A stretch of 64,000 nucleotides of DNA from Apostichopus japonicus (GCF_037975245.1 NC_092578.1:13496321-13560320); one strand, 5' to 3'; positions 24,695 to 41,349 are shown, counted from the first letter of the stretch. Notes: generated from the letters alone by a model not told the origin. Translations and numbers: made by a program.

Positions 24695-27440
24695 TGGATA
24701 GCTGTCATTTAAGAGAAAGAAAATGAAAATGAAAAGGGTATGCCCCTAATTTTATATTCACTATACTGTTATTAGGAGAGATCAAATGCGCCCTATGATA
24801 TACTTTGCTTTTATGTACCGGGTATATTTCACACGTATTATAACAACGCACATTTATGAATTTCAATTTAATAAAGGTATAAAGACCGCATAGGGCGGAG
24901 TGTATCTGTCAAAGGTTGATTAGAGCCATTGTATGTCTACGCCCACATGTTAACCAACAAACCCCCTTTTTGTAGTACACTGAAAAGAAACAAAACAAAA
25001 ATGTGCAGTAGACCTACTTCATTATACTGCCAAGGCTGTTGAATGATGATGGCAATTTCTTTTGTGTTTAATTAGACTATAGATATGACAAGAACACAAA
25101 AGATATTCATGCTTGAATATTTCATAACAGACTATACCATGGACGGTACTGTCAAAGCTATCCATCGAAATAGCCAAAATCGAGTGTATAAGGATAAGGA
25201 AATAACCCATACACAGTCCTGTAGTATTTTGTATGAACGTATATTAAAATGACGTTATTATATGATGTCTAGCAAGCAATGAACTTTGCAGTTTATGACA
25301 ACAACATCATCAGTCCCGAATCTTTTATGCAAAGTATAGATACTCTCTGTCCATCTATATCATGTGAGCCTTATGCAGAAACTAAACCGACTTTCGTTTC
25401 CAAACGTCTGTTCTGACTGCAATATACTGGAACGAACTATATATGCTACAGTAAAATGTCTGTTCGTCTGTAAATTATTTTTGTCTGACTGTAAAATTGT
25501 ACATTGCAAACGTAATTATCTGCTTCCAATGCAACGAGGCGTTAACTATCTAGTCTTGAATAGCTTCAGGGAAAGTCCCGACAACAGTATAAAATCTGTA
25601 GGTGTTCTCGTATTTATGTCGATCTTGCCAATAACAATCAACATACGAAGAAGAAGAAGAAAAAACATGGAGGGGTTTAGGAAATTGAATTTCAGACTGT
25701 CTCGACAGACATCAATACCACCATGTTTTTGGAAAATCGTTTGAAATGTGTTATCGATCGTAAATAATGCTCAAGTAGGCATCCGGTAGATTGCAAGAAA
25801 ATAATGCAAACGATTAAAAGGACGTCGGTTAGTACACTATATATGCTACTCAAAGTATAGCGTGACTCAGCCTGATGCTTAATAACCATTGCTAATGGAG
25901 CAGTATATGGAAATATATATGCCATAACTTTACACATAATTATGTAATGCTGAATATTATAATACAGGTATAGACCCAGATGGGCTGCTATAATAACGTA
26001 GCTATGCGAAATTCATGGATAATAACAGGGACAGTGGAGTCGGCGAGTGTGATATGGGGAGGGGAAGGAGCGGGGGGGGGGGGGCACACACCTCCTTCCA
26101 GTTTTGTGAAGAAAAACAAACCTAAATAAGATGTACACATTTTCATAAATTAGGTGTGCCTCTTTTTGTTCATAAAAGATTATCCTTTCCCTATATTTGT
26201 AATTAGATGAAACACATTCAATTCATTAATCGCAAAGGATTTTGTAATATACGGAATGCACAGCCTATAGAATATATATGTCGTCTAAAACTTTTGAGGT
26301 AATCAATGTCACACCTGCTACTGTCCTCGGAAGCTCGTGTCCCTCCTTTCCCTTTCCCGAGTTGTGGCCCCGATCACAAAGGTTACGAACAAAGGTTGCA
26401 ACGCCCTTCTTTACAACCTCTTTGACAGTTTTGGACAACCATGCACGTCTGTTTGCACAGTATACACAGTCTAGTGACAATCTTTTTATTGACAATTTGT
26501 CATAGTGACAGCAACTGTTATATGTATTGATATGGGTTTTGTTTATTTCATGACACCGAAATGGGGAAACCGCCCTATGTATACGTTACATGCATTTCAA
26601 TGAAACTGAGACCTTGATGTAATGCACAATCATGCAAATCCTACATTTAGAAATCTTGCTGACGTCCGTCCTGGGGACTGAGAGGTGTAAGGTGAGTGGA
26701 CTTCTCCTTACACCCACCCACCTCTTAGTTCTTGTTTCCGTAAAAGGACTTAGTGGATGCAAAACAGTACTGTTATTTCCATCATTTCTGTTGGAAGTAC
26801 GTGCACCCGCCCGCACCCAACCCCCTCCCCCCCCACCCCTGTGGCGAATGATATGGGAACCCTTTGGCCGAGCTGGTGACGTTGTATATGCTGTTTAGCC
26901 AATCAGATACGGCGGTCAATTGTTGTTGAAGTTAATCAGCATAGTCATAATTTTCAGAGATTTTCAAATTAGTCTCAGAGTTTGATGACTGTTTGTTTAA
27001 TTAGACAATACAATGTCTCACATTTACGGAAATTTTTTGACGGAGCCACAGTAAAAATGTATGTTGTGCTCATTGAACATGCGGGGTGACCATTACATGT
27101 ATTGTCTAGCATATTTGGAGGCCAATACGGATGACTTTTAAGACACGACCAGTCGATATACAGGTACCAGTTTCGATCGATGATCTGTCACTATAAAATC
27201 GGCAAATACAGCAGTTTCAGTCCATATTTTGAGAATTTTTACTTTACTAACCTATTTCATATTTTCCATCGATATGGAAATAGACTATCAGTTGTGCGTT
27301 TGTCTGAGTTTACGGGTTACCATGTTGTACAAAATGTCTTTCGGATGGGGGAGGTGGGGGTGGGGGTGGGGGAGGGGTATGCAAGGAAGAGGGGATGTGG
27401 AGACGTTCCTTGTAAATGCAGTTTCTATATATGGTAACTG
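24695..27440. other. Intergenic region, nothing recognised
   Basis: AT-rich. Open frames at 25364-25744 (+) and 26265-26495 (-) lack splice-site or homology support. A poly-G run lies near 26070-26083, and a G-rich tract with several GGG blocks, potentially quadruplex-forming, at 27346-27377. Confidence 0.55.
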
Positions 27441-27441
27441 A

Positions 27442-27565
27442 GGGCGTCGTGGTCAAATGGCTAAGGCAATGGACTTGTAATCTACGGATTGCACGTTGCA
27501 AATCAAGTCTTGGCCAGAGCATAACGTCGTGAGTCCTCGGAAAAGGCACTCTCTCTCCAAAATGT
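27442..27565 (+). mobile_element. tRNA-derived SINE head
   Basis: The first ~70 bp fold like a degenerate tRNA: GGCGTCGTGGTCAAATGG (A-box region), an anticodon-loop-like ACTTGTAATC (TGT, threonine-like) and a decayed B box GTTGCAAATCAAGTC. A tail follows containing GAGCATAACGTCGTG and AAAAGGCACTCTCTCTCC, as in tRNA-derived SINEs of many invertebrates. Mismatches rule out a working tRNA gene. Confidence 0.65.
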
Positions 27566-27780
27566 TTTAAAGTCGTGTGAGAAGGCCTTGCCTCAAACAA
27601 GACTATCAAACTTGAAACTGTATGTGAAAAGACTTATATAGTCAGTTCTGCGTGTCTGTCTGCGTTCTTATTCTGACAATATTTATGGACTTGCATAACA
27701 TAATAATACTATCTCCTAAACCATCATAGGATTACATAAATATTAATCAATTTCGTCTTTGCTTGACCTTTCCTTTTGAA

Positions 27781-27855
27781 AGGCCCGTGGTTCGAATCCC
27801 GGTGGAGGCTGAAAGTTTTTTCACTGTTCTTGATTTTCCAACTCATTACGATTTT
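27781..27855 (+). repeat. B-box-containing SINE fragment, copy 1
   Basis: Begins AGGCCCGTGGTTCGAATCCC, a perfect tRNA B box, and runs through a ~75-bp unique segment into an (AT)n array. The same segment recurs at 52177-52254 and also ends in (AT)n. It looks like a 5'-truncated SINE. Confidence 0.7.
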
Positions 27856-27891
27856 CATTTATATATATATATATAGCTATCTATCTATCTA

Positions 27892-27967
<76 letters not shown>
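27856..27967. repeat. (AT)n / (CTAT)n microsatellite
   Basis: Alternating AT with a short CTAT block, attached to the 3' end of the SINE fragment. Confidence 0.95.
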
Positions 27968-27969
<2 letters not shown>

Positions 27970-28230
27970 ATCTTTGAAAGGAAAGCAAGACGAAATATTT
28001 TAACCGGAAGTAACAATTGCAGATTAAAGGTGAGAAACCACAATTTTGTCCTGTCATATTTATCCTACTTCTGAAGCCGGATTTGTAAAGTTCAGTGACA
28101 ATTTGATATCGCCACTGTTACTATAAACAGGTTTTAAAAGTAACAATTTTCGAATATAAATAGGCTATAGGCTTATGCAAGGTACATCTGCTAGTTGTGG
28201 TCGGTCTAGTAATTCAAGGTGACTCTGACA

Positions 28231-28441
28231 CGCAGGGTAAATTATATGCTAGGAATAGCTGCTCTATTATTGTGATAAACTAGGTGCTGTTTTTCTTAAT
28301 ACGCAGTGTAAGTAAGGCTACGTGTAGCTGTTGTGGAAGTGTAATAGGCTAGGTCTTGATATTCTTATAATGCAACGTAAGCTAGGCTAGGCATAGCTGG
28401 ATGAATGAGTGTGGTAGGGTAGGTGGTGATATCTTATTATA
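28231..28441. repeat. Degenerate ~70-bp tandem repeat, three copies
   Basis: Units start at 28231 (CGCAGGGTAA), 28302 (CGCAGTGTAA) and 28371 (TGCAACGTAA). Each has TAGCTG in the middle and a TAGGT..TG block followed by an AT-rich end. Old and diverged. Confidence 0.6.
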
Positions 28442-31400
28442 CAGTCAGTTAGGCAATGAGGAACTGTTATGGTCTGGCTACAGTACATTGCTAACCTTGA
28501 CCAAGCTTATAACTTCCGGCCAAGAGTTTTAAATTGTATTTCGCAGGAATAAGCGGCCAAGTGTCGGACGCGGATGAGAAATCTTTATAAAGTGCAAACT
28601 GCTCACGTATTTTTTACTCTTCCGGAAAATGGTTCCCTTGCTTTGAGTGGGGCCTTCCGTGGCAGTTAATTGGAACCTTCACCTGTTTGGCAATTTCTAC
28701 TCTTCAACCACATACTCTCATGGGAATTGCGTAGTTGGCAAAAGTTGTAAGAATCATTATTCTTCCCAAACGCAAATGTTCCCCCATTTCGATGTGTACC
28801 AGTGTTATTTGTCATTTTTGTGGCTTTGTGTCAAATACAGCTTTGATGAAGTAGATGAAAAAGCTATCTACTCCTTTGTATCATATTGTGGTCATATTTC
28901 GTTACATAACAAGGCTAGAGGGCTAACTGATATGCTCCCTGGTTCAATAAAGTGGATGAAAATTGTTCGACGATTCTAAAGCAAAATGTATAATTTAAGT
29001 CAAACACAAATTCCAAATTGTCACACTTTTTGTTTATAGTCATGCTTCATTACTTCAAAGGAAACATGGCTTTTTACTTCATTTAATGGATTGTTATGGG
29101 ACTTTATAGAACCGAAATAGCATAAAACATATAAAAAGAAAACTCCATAATTCAAACGAAATAATGTTTTGTAACCAGTAAGACCTGAGTAGAATAATTT
29201 GGCTATACGCTACTGTACTACATTCATTGATGATTGTTTGCAGAGACCAATCAGACGATCATTACTGAAGGAATGAATCACGAAAGAAATAACACTTTTT
29301 TATCCCCTCCTCCCTCCCCCTCCTACTCCTCCTCCTCCTCCTCACCACCTCGTCCTCCTTAAAAACAAAAGGGAAATATTCAAAATATAAATAAATATAG
29401 AAATATTATCAGAAATAATTTCAAATACATATGAAGGAAACATAGTTACGCGATGACGCAACATTCATGGGAAATTATATTTCCAAATGTTGCTACGCGG
29501 ATCTTTATTACCCGGCTGACGAATGGATGAAATCTGTGTTATGATATATAATAGCTTAAACTACATAAAATGCCTTTACACTGGGTTAAGGATTTTCTGC
29601 ACTTAATTGTGTCGTTAGCAGGATTCGAGAATAGTCGCATGACGTTCCTGCGCGTTTGAGCCAGACGGAGAAATATTTATAATCAATATCGGTCTGATGC
29701 TAACAGTAGCACTAGACGGCTGCACTAGCGACCGTCCAGGAATTGTCCCCATATATAGGGGACATTTTGTGAAAATGGCATTTTTTTGCAAGCAATCGGT
29801 CATCCTCAACATGTTTACATATACAAAGTTTAACCCATGTTCACCATCAATTATAAATGCTCTTATATAATACATCAAACATTTGGCAACGTCTATCAGT
29901 GTTGGGTCTATATTACAACTGACACCAGTCTTTCATTATTATTTACGATAGGACTACTTATCCTATCGTTGTTATACAGTTAGTCAGAAACTAGCCTAAC
30001 CACTTCGGCATTTTCGTACACCGAGATGAAAATGGCTTTAAAAAAATGGCAATTATTGTGAAATGCATGCGCATGACAAGATGGAAAGAGGGGGGGGGGT
30101 CCAGAGGGGATATAGGGGGTCAATAAAGGGGCCAAAAGATATTTGGGATCAGGAAAATATATTCTCATTTTCATATTACATATATTGAGGGAAAGTTAAA
30201 TCTTCACAAAGGGGGTCCGTTTACAATATTATCCGTGAGGCCCTTCTTCCTGCCTCTATAAAAACCTGATTCCTGTTCATACCCCGCTGCCCAATCTCAA
30301 TTCTGGGTACCTACATTTAGTTATAGTCATTGTGGTATAGCACCCAGGGTATTACCAACAAGGTGTTATGCCATGGCGGAAGGTTTCATATAGATTAATG
30401 GGAAATTTTATATTTTAACTCCATAACAACGTTTACACGAGGTTAAATATGCTATAATGCTGGGGACATTTGGGTAAGGTTATTAAAAGCTCCGGATCAG
30501 TTTGATATACTCAAGAGTCCAGTGAGGAAACCGTTTGTTCTAGCCCTGGTTTGTATTAATAATAATTCTGTTCGGCAGAATCATTCTCATACGTCACAGC
30601 AACTTACGCAAGGGACAAGCATTGTCTGTCGACGGGTTGGATCTTGTTATGAAAAAAAAGTGTGAAAAGATTCAAGAAATGTCACTGAAACAGCTAACAG
30701 TAACTTACAAATATCGAACTCAAATGTATACAGGGGCGTCACTAAGGTTCGATGAATGAGGACGGGGAGGGAGGGAGAGGGGGAGGGGATGAGACGCTGG
30801 CAATTTTGCACGACACAAATCTGATAGTCCCGACCTAAAACAACTTCTAACTTCATGAACGGCTGATACCACAACTATGAACAATTGAACAAACACGTGA
30901 TCCATTGTTTATCTTTATGTCGATCTCCCCCACCACCCCCCCCCCACCCTCAAAAAAATGAGATACAATGTCAAAATTACGAGTTGCAATGTCGGAATTT
31001 TTATGAGACAACGTAAACATTTCGAAAGAAAACGTCAACATCTTCGATAAAATGTGGGAATTTTATGAAAATGTTAACCATTTTTATAAATACTTTTTGA
31101 AGAACGAAGTATGAAGATAAAAATTAAAATTATAATAATTTAACTAATTAAGAAGTAAAGAAAGAAAGAGGATCTGTTACTCGGGCTAATTCACTAAATT
31201 GTTTTCTACGGAAAAGCATTTTGTTCCAATTCTTTTTCATAACTATCGAACTACATGCTGTATTGTTGAGTGGGTGAGTTGTTACGACTGGGACGACAAC
31301 CTATCAGGTTTCCGTAGTAATTATACTGGTATGTTAATATCATATGTCAAGTCCTTAAACTGCAAACCAGTTATACGTGAGCGTTTCTCCCTTATATTTT

Positions 31401-31545
31401 ATATCTACAGCAGGATTTTACACGTTAAGAATCATTGACGTTTTCCCGGTCAAGCTACGTCGACTCAAATTTGCTTGCTATTTCTTGGAGGTTTATATTG
31501 AAGAAGAAACGGGACACAAGTGGAGTGTTTCAAGCAACCTGCGGG
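28442..31545. other. Region upstream of the Ly6-like gene
   Basis: No gene supported. A 110-codon frame at 28647-28979 and minus-strand frames near 29615-29878 lack corroboration. It holds a CCT-rich tract (29305-29360), a poly-G run (30090-30099) and the sequence CAGGGGCGTCACTAAGG at about 30730, which resembles a hAT-like element end without a visible partner. The Ly6-like promoter should lie at the right-hand end but is not identifiable. Confidence 0.5.
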
Positions 31546-35253
<3,708 letters not shown>

Positions 35254-35340
35254 GATGTACTTAGTAGTTGATCATATGTTTGATTTATTAGTTCATGTAA
35301 GTGGAATAACCCTACCGTATATCATTTGTCAGAATAGTAG

Positions 35341-35346
35341 AATAAA
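35341..35346 (+). terminator. Poly(A) signal of the Ly6-like gene
   Basis: Canonical AATAAA 88 bp after the stop codon. Confidence 0.55.
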
Positions 35347-36613
35347 TGCGGGTTTGTATAACGACTCACACATATGCATGCAGTATAACCGTTGTACTGG
35401 TGATGCGGTCACTAATATCATGTAGTTCCTTAACCAGTGTCCCCATACAGATGGTTGTTTTTTAACCTGTCATATGCATTACCAATGGACTTCGAATGTA
35501 ACTAATTGTGCAGTTTTAAATTTCTTGTGGTAAGTGGGTGGGTAATGGGTTAAGGGTGGGTGGGTCAGTGAGAGAGGGGGAGGGGAGGCACAGTTGGATA
35601 TAGAACCCTGTTATCGATAATTGATAGAAAAACCAGAAAGGGGAGGGGGCGCAATTGCGCAACTGCCCTCCCCTCCTCTTGCCCCCACCTAGAGCTTTGT
35701 TATATACTGTAGCGAAGTTTACGCTGAGTACTTGTACAGCGATTAAATGTTCAGCATGTTGAGCAGAAAATTGGCAGGATTAATGGATCTTGCCCAATAC
35801 GAATTTTAGTTTTAAAGATGCTAAAGTAGCCAATAAGGGAATTATTATTACAAACTTTTGTAGTGCAAAACTGTGGCTGTATACGTGAATCAGTGAGAAT
35901 TATAATTTCAGTTAATAACATTCGTGTGTGCTATGACATCTGATGAACAGGGTAAAGCTAAGCTAACTCTAAATAGTATAGTAAATACATTAGTAGCTTC
36001 ACCAGTACATATTTTACACTATTAGAGTATATTATTCATTTATTACGGAATTTCCCCCTCGCCGAGCAAGTCTATATTACAAGGCCGATGTTAGTTTCCT
36101 TTACAGAATTAGTTATAATAAAAACGACTACAGATATCACACAAAGCGAGTTGTTTATCGTCCTTGTTGTCGTGGTTTTACTATTTTGTATACAGAATAC
36201 GGCAACCCTGATAAATATAGTCGGTGGATGACCAGCCTTGTAATTCTTATCTTCAGTTATATCAGACACTTGTACGGGGTGTAGTGCTGTGAATCGTAGA
36301 TAGTACGGACAGGGAGCTGCTACGTTAGAGCATGGAGGTAAAACACCTCCATGGTTAGAGCATGGAGCTGTTTATAGCTCCATGGTTAGAGTATAGTAGC
36401 TCCCTGGTACGGATCAATATGAAGGTTGTGAAAAAAGACCACATGAGCGTGAAGTGAAGTGATTGGACTAGTTATCAGTTAAAAAAGCATCCCGCATATT
36501 GGTTTGGGGGAGGGGAGGGGATTGGGGGGTGGGAGAATACTTAATTACGATGATTGAACCGTGTACTACATGTAAATGTATACAGTTGTCGACAACGTAC
36601 GTAAAGAGATATA
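35347..36613. other. Intergenic region between the Ly6-like gene and the transposon nest
   Basis: No gene supported. G-rich tracts lie near 35540-35590 and 36500-36530, and two adjacent perfect hairpins at 36331-36384. Confidence 0.55.
36331..36384. repeat. Two adjacent CATGGAG hairpins
   Basis: Hairpin one, 36331-36353: arms CATGGAGGT / ACCTCCATG with a 5-nt loop. Hairpin two, 36361-36384: arms CATGGAGCT / AGCTCCATG with a 6-nt loop. They share GGTTAGAG after each. Related hairpins occur at 39620-39651 and 52997-53026. Confidence 0.8.
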
Positions 36614-36667
36614 ATAAACAGGCGCGTATCCAGGATTTTCTAACCCGGGGGGGGGGGGCGCGAATTA

Positions 36668-36752
36668 CTATCTAAGCGGAGCGCCACCATCGGTTGGCGC
36701 GCAGCGTACAAGAAAATTTCTGGTTTTGATACCACCCAGATCACCGGAAATG
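36668..36752 (+). repeat. Shared core module, copy a (in E1)
   Basis: CTATCTAAGCGGAGCGCCAC, then the dyad GCGCCA...TGGCGC, then GTACAAGAAAATTTC and finally CACCGGAAATGG. The module recurs in several element families; see the findings. Confidence 0.85.
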
Positions 36753-37106
36753 GTACTTCTCGGCCTTGAATTGACCAACCAGATGTACACTTTTGCCTGA
36801 GAACGAAGTATTTCCCAATAATTTTTTTTTCCATCCATAACCTTTTTGAATATTGTCACCAGTCACAAATCATGTTCGACCTCATCGCATGACCTGTGGA
36901 TCATTGCTTCTGTAGGTGATTCTACGTCGCGGCCCACAATATCCGTCAGCCCCACTTTTCAAGGTTTCAAGCCCATTATTTGTTCAGAATTTGAAAATTC
37001 ACATTCTCACTTCAAAAAATACCCATAATGTCGCACAAAATTTCATCTATGGACAACCAATATAGAAAAACCTCCATCAACCCCTAACAGACCGGTCCAA
37101 ATTGCA

Positions 37107-37619
37107 TAGCTCCCAACTCTTGAGAAGGCAAAAGCTGGTCCATGCCACGAATCGCCGTCCTGGGGAAGGGTATAAGGGGAGGGGGTGTCCTCCTCCCCTT
37201 TTGAATTTTTTTTAGAATCCTGGTGATGCCTACATGTAAAATGGTGGCACTTAGAAAGGCTTCTGACACCCAAAATTTTCTGAGAACTATGCATTTTTTT
37301 GTGTGTAACATCAATAAATTGAATAGTAGGTGATAATTCATTCTTTCCCGTGGCATGAAAATGTTCGCTGCTCGCCCCAATGAAAAGAAATAGAGGCTAA
37401 CTTGAGGTTCAAATGATGCTGTAAACTTAAGGAGATTTTATACTCTATGATGCTAAATGCTTAAGAAATGATGGTTGCTAAGTCAAAATTTAATGCAATT
37501 TTTTTTTATGTATACTTGACAATTACAATGTGGGTTTTTCGGAAGCTTTCGCGGGTCAGCGGGTTTGGGTGTTAGAATGCGGGTCCAACCCGCGAATTGC
37601 GGGTCAGTTGGGAGCTCTG
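37107..37619. mobile_element. hAT-like MITE inserted in E1, perfect 8-bp TSD
   Basis: Flanked by AAATTGCA at 37099-37106 and again at 37620-37627. The left end TAGCTCCCAACT and right end AGTTGGGAGCTCTG are inverted repeats; the left appears to have lost two bases. E2 shows the empty site as a single AAATTGCA followed by CGAG. An 8-bp duplication and CAG-type end are typical of the hAT superfamily. 513 bp, no coding capacity. Confidence 0.9.
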
Positions 37620-38140
37620 AAATTGCACGAGTAGAGGGAAGTGTGATGAAGAATGATGGTCAGAAATTTTCGAAAATTCAGACTCAGTTAATTTATTGGT
37701 GTAGAAATATTAAAACCTGTTATAACGGCTATTATAAAACTCCGAAACCGGACACTACACACATAGGCGTAAGAGGCGAGGGGTGCAGTCCCTAATTCTC
37801 CATGACTAATGTAAAATACAGTTTTGACATAATTGGACCTCCATGCTTTTTCTCCATCTGCATAAGACATTTCGTTGTTTACATTATCATCCCGACGGAC
37901 CGTACGGTACACGATGGCATGTAATGTAGGCTAACAACCGCTGCTTGCTTATATGATATTGACATGAAAATTTTTGGTTATTTTTTTCGGGCAAGTCGGA
38001 CAGTTTTGAGGCTGTTCATCCTGGAACGCCATTTTCATGCTCACTGATATGATGTGATATCTGCTGTTTGCTTTACAAATTCGAACACCGGGCGCGTAGC
38101 GAGGAATTTGCCAAGGGAGAGGTGATGCCTGTAGGCAAAG

Positions 38141-38318
38141 TATCTAAGTGTTGCGTCACCATAAGTTGGCGCGAAGCGTACAAGAAAAGTTTGGCCGAAA
38201 ATCCCTCCCAGGTCGCTGGAAATGGCACTACCCAGGACCATTTGTTGGCGCGAAGCGTAAAAGCAAATTTTGCCGGAAATGCCTCCCAGATCGCTGGAAA
38301 TGACACTTCCCATGCCTT
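38141..38318 (+). repeat. Shared core module, copy b, with a partial second copy
   Basis: A full core at 38141-38225 is followed directly by a partial copy at 38239-38318 that repeats TTGGCGCGAAGCGTA and the CAGATCGCTGGAAATG block. Local tandem duplication within E1. Confidence 0.75.
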
Positions 38319-38684
38319 GTAAGTTGCATCTGAGCACTTTCAATTTTGAAATTACTAGCAATATCATAAAAAAAAAATATGCTGAAGGGGGGGGGCGGTC
38401 GCCCCCTTCCCGAAATGCGTAATGTTCCCCGACGACACGGTCGAGTTCGAGACCAGCCACAGTTGGTGTCATAACACATTCTACAATTGTTTAAGGCATA
38501 TATACACACACACACGTTATGGTAGACCATATATAGTATATTGATCACGAGTGAGAGAGGGAAAATGGAAACGTCAAAAATTGAGTTGTCGGTGTAAGGG
38601 GTAGGGTGAGGCACACGCCCCTTCCGAAATCCTTGATCCGTCACTAGCTACCCTGTGTATATAATAGGGATCAGCGCTGTAATA

Positions 38685-38890
38685 ATGTCACTGTTCCTCT
38701 TTCTCTTCCCGGTGTCTTGGCGTTTTTCTTATCTCCCTCCTTTTCTCCCTTTTTTATCTTTCTTCTTTTTCTTTTCCCTTCCTTCCTCTCCTCCTTCTCC
38801 TCTTTTTTCCCCCTCTTTTTTCTTTTTTCTTCTCTTTTTTTCTCTTCTCTTTTTCTTACCCGGGGGGCGCGCGCCCCCAACGCCCCCCCT
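38685..38890. repeat. C/T-rich tract and GC palindrome at the E1 right end
   Basis: About 170 bp of almost pure pyrimidine, then CCCGGGGGGCGCGCGCCCCC, then the terminal repeat. The same arrangement closes E2 at 42567-42770. Long open frames through it are low-complexity artefacts. Confidence 0.85.
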
Positions 38891-38955
38891 GGATACGCAC
38901 CTGATACATGACATGTATCGAACACGCTACCACACAAAACACGTATTGATGTATA

Positions 38956-39530
38956 CAGGGGCGGCGATTTGTTTCAAATATTGGTGGGGGACATTTGCTT
39001 GGGTGCAGGCGCGTAGCAACTTTCATCCCCAAAAATGTTTGCGCGCATCGTGATATTTTGTATAGATATAGATATATATGTATGTATATATATATATATA
39101 TATTTTTTTTTTTTTCATTACGGATGCGGTCCGTCTAGCTAATTCAATTCGAAATAAGTAAAAACTACTTTCGTAGAAAGTCTGTGACGTTTTTGGAGAT
39201 ATTTGGTAACAAATTGTGACACGGTTAGACAGGCGCGTATGGAGGAATTTGCCAAGGGAGGGGCGAATCTTGTAGGCAAACTATCTCAGCGTAGCGCCAC
39301 CATGTGTTGGCGCAATGCGTAAAAAGAAAAATTTGGCCGAAAATGCCTTCCAGATCGCTGGAAATGGCACTTCCCATGCCTTGTAAGTTGCATCTAGGCA
39401 TATTCTATTTTGAAATTACTAGCGATATCATAAAATATATGGCCTCGCACCTACGGTTAGAAATATTGTAGGAAACACATGCCAAATGGAAACGCAGTGG
39501 CCCCATATCTATGTGGATCATGTATGATTG
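38956..39530. mobile_element. Element H3, truncated member of the H family
   Basis: Starts CAGGGGCGGCGATTTGTTTC, as at the ends of H1 and H2, then carries an internal CAGGCGCGTAGC segment, a core module (39281-39367) and an ACGGTTAGAAATATTG block also found in H1 and H2. The far terminal repeat was not found, so it seems truncated or diverged on the right; the end coordinate is approximate. Confidence 0.6.
39281..39367 (+). repeat. Shared core module, copy c
   Basis: Near-complete copy with GCGCCA...TGGCGC and CAGATCGCTGGAAATGG, lying within H3. Confidence 0.8.
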
Positions 39531-39619
39531 TACGTTTATATATTTTGTCGCTTGATTGGAATAGCTAATAGCCATACTCCCTGTAACATGTTGTTTGTTG
39601 ATGATGCCAATATGTCTAT

Positions 39620-39651
39620 CATGGAAGTAAAACAGCAGGTTTACCTCCATG
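39620..39651. repeat. CATGGAAG hairpin
   Basis: Arms CATGGAAGTAAA and TTTACCTCCATG with one mismatch. Related to the hairpins at 36331-36384 and 52997-53026. Confidence 0.6.
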
Positions 39652-40649
39652 GCCCTACATATTGGTCTCTATAAGTAACTTGAAGGACTGTTTACGTTTA
39701 TGTTAAAAAACATAGGATTGAGAGACCGAAGGGAATGTCCATATATCAATTATTTCTTGTAGCACAATTACATCACACAAAGACAACACGGTACCCCCCC
39801 CCCAATCAGGGCTTTGAAACTAGCCTATTTCCCAAGTGACGTAGCAAGATATTTTTTCTTAATTCTTTGGAGTTCTTCATCGCAAGCATATCAAGCAATG
39901 AACGCAATGCCGATGGCTGTATAGATTCCCTTCTCCATACACGCATGATAAAATGGACCCAACAATGTTCCGTCACTTGACGATTATAATTTAAATTTGA
40001 ATTATAAGCTATGTAGGCCTATACTTTACGTTGCAACTTTAGTAAATTCGCAATGTTTTCCTAACATAATTTCATCTTTTTGGATTGTAGTGTGTGTGTG
40101 TGTGTGTGTGTGTGTGAGTGGGGAGCGAGGACGGGTGTGAGGGGGGGGGGGGTGGTACCACACCCCTAAATTTTATGATCTGTATATACGAATCAATCGT
40201 TCGACTCCAGGGTGTGTTTGTAAAATGTCAGTTAGTTTTAACATGTTATAGTGTAATTAAAGGAGAACAACACCTAACTGAGTTGTTTTCAGGCTTTAAC
40301 TTGTACCTTTATTGGTTTAATAGGTATTCATCTTTAAAAACAAATATGCAAACTGTCTGGAAGTCTATAGTCGTACGAGGTATTACGTATCAGTGATGTA
40401 AACAATATCCAATATCGCTTTTTCTTTGTACCTTTATTTGTTTCTTCAGGATAGTCACCTTTTAAAATTTGCAAACTGTCTGGAAGACTATAGACCTACC
40501 TACCGTATTCCAAGAATTAAATGTCTGCATTTAACCGTTAATCATGAAATCCTAATGTCCACCAAACTGTGTGTGTGACATTCATACTATCATTGTTCGT
40601 GGCAATTTGCGGTATACGTGTTTGAATATACGGTACTATATACATATAG
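39652..40649. other. Spacer between H3 and E2
   Basis: No gene. It holds a (TG)n tract at 40090-40116 and a poly-G run at about 40141-40152. Confidence 0.6.
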
Positions 40650-40703
40650 CAGGCGTGTATCCGGGATTTTCAAACCCGGGGGGGGGGGGGGGGGCGCGAA
40701 TTA

Positions 40704-40790
40704 CTATCTAAGCGGAGCGCCACCATCGGTTGGCGCGCAGCGTACAAGAAAATTTCTTGTTTTGAAACCCCCCAGATCACCGGAAACGGC
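40704..40790 (+). repeat. Shared core module, copy d (in E2)
   Basis: Almost identical to copy a, including AAGCGGAGCGCCACCATCGG. Confidence 0.85.
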
Positions 40791-41349
40791 ACTTCTTGGG
40801 CTTGAAATGACCAACCAGATGTACAGTTTTTGCCCGAGAACCAAGTATTTCCTAATGGTTTTTTTTTTCCATCCATAACCTTTTTGAAGATTGTCAACCC
40901 GGCACACATCATGTTCGACCTGATCGCATCTCCTGTGGGTCTTTGCTTTTGTAGGTGATTCTACGTCGCGGCCCACAATACCCGTCAGCCCCACTTTTCA
41001 AGGTTTTAAGCCCCATATTTGTTCAGAATTTGAAAATTCACATTTCTCGTGAATAAACTCACTTCAAAACATCCCCATAATGTTGTACAAAATTTCATCT
41101 ATGGACAACCAATATAGAAAAAACTTCCTTCAACCCCTAACAGACCGGTCAAAATTGCACGAGTAGAGGGAAGTGTGATGTAGAATGTTGGTCAGAAATT
41201 TTCGAAAATTCAGACACAGTTAATTTATTGGTGCAGAAATATTAAAACCTGTTATAACGGCTATTATAAAAGTTGGTTGAAGGAAATGAAAAAATAGCAG
41301 ATATTTCCGAAACCGAACACTACACACACAGGCGTTGGAGGCGCGGCGG

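Larger units (their letters stand above)
36619..38903. mobile_element. Element E1, hAT-like, with CAGGCGCGTATCCAGG ends
   Basis: The left end CAGGCGCGTATCCAGG and right end CCTGGATACGCACCTG are inverted repeats with one mismatch. The interior parallels E2 (40650-42779) in the same order, including a C/T-rich tract near the right end and two copies of the shared core module. Compared with E2 it carries an extra insert at 37107-37619 flanked by an 8-bp duplication. Short flanks ATAAA (left) and ATACA (right) could be a decayed 5-bp duplication. No transposase frame is visible, so it is non-autonomous. Confidence 0.8.

Noticed and set aside
26265-26495. 76-codon minus-strand frame with basic, protein-like composition
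   Set aside because: No acceptor/donor pair or homologue that I recognise; left as unsupported.
38655-39053. 132-codon frame of Pro, Ser and Phe, and Lys/Glu-rich antisense frames
   Set aside because: Low-complexity translation of the pyrimidine tract at the right end of E1; the same artefact recurs at 42509-42844 in E2.
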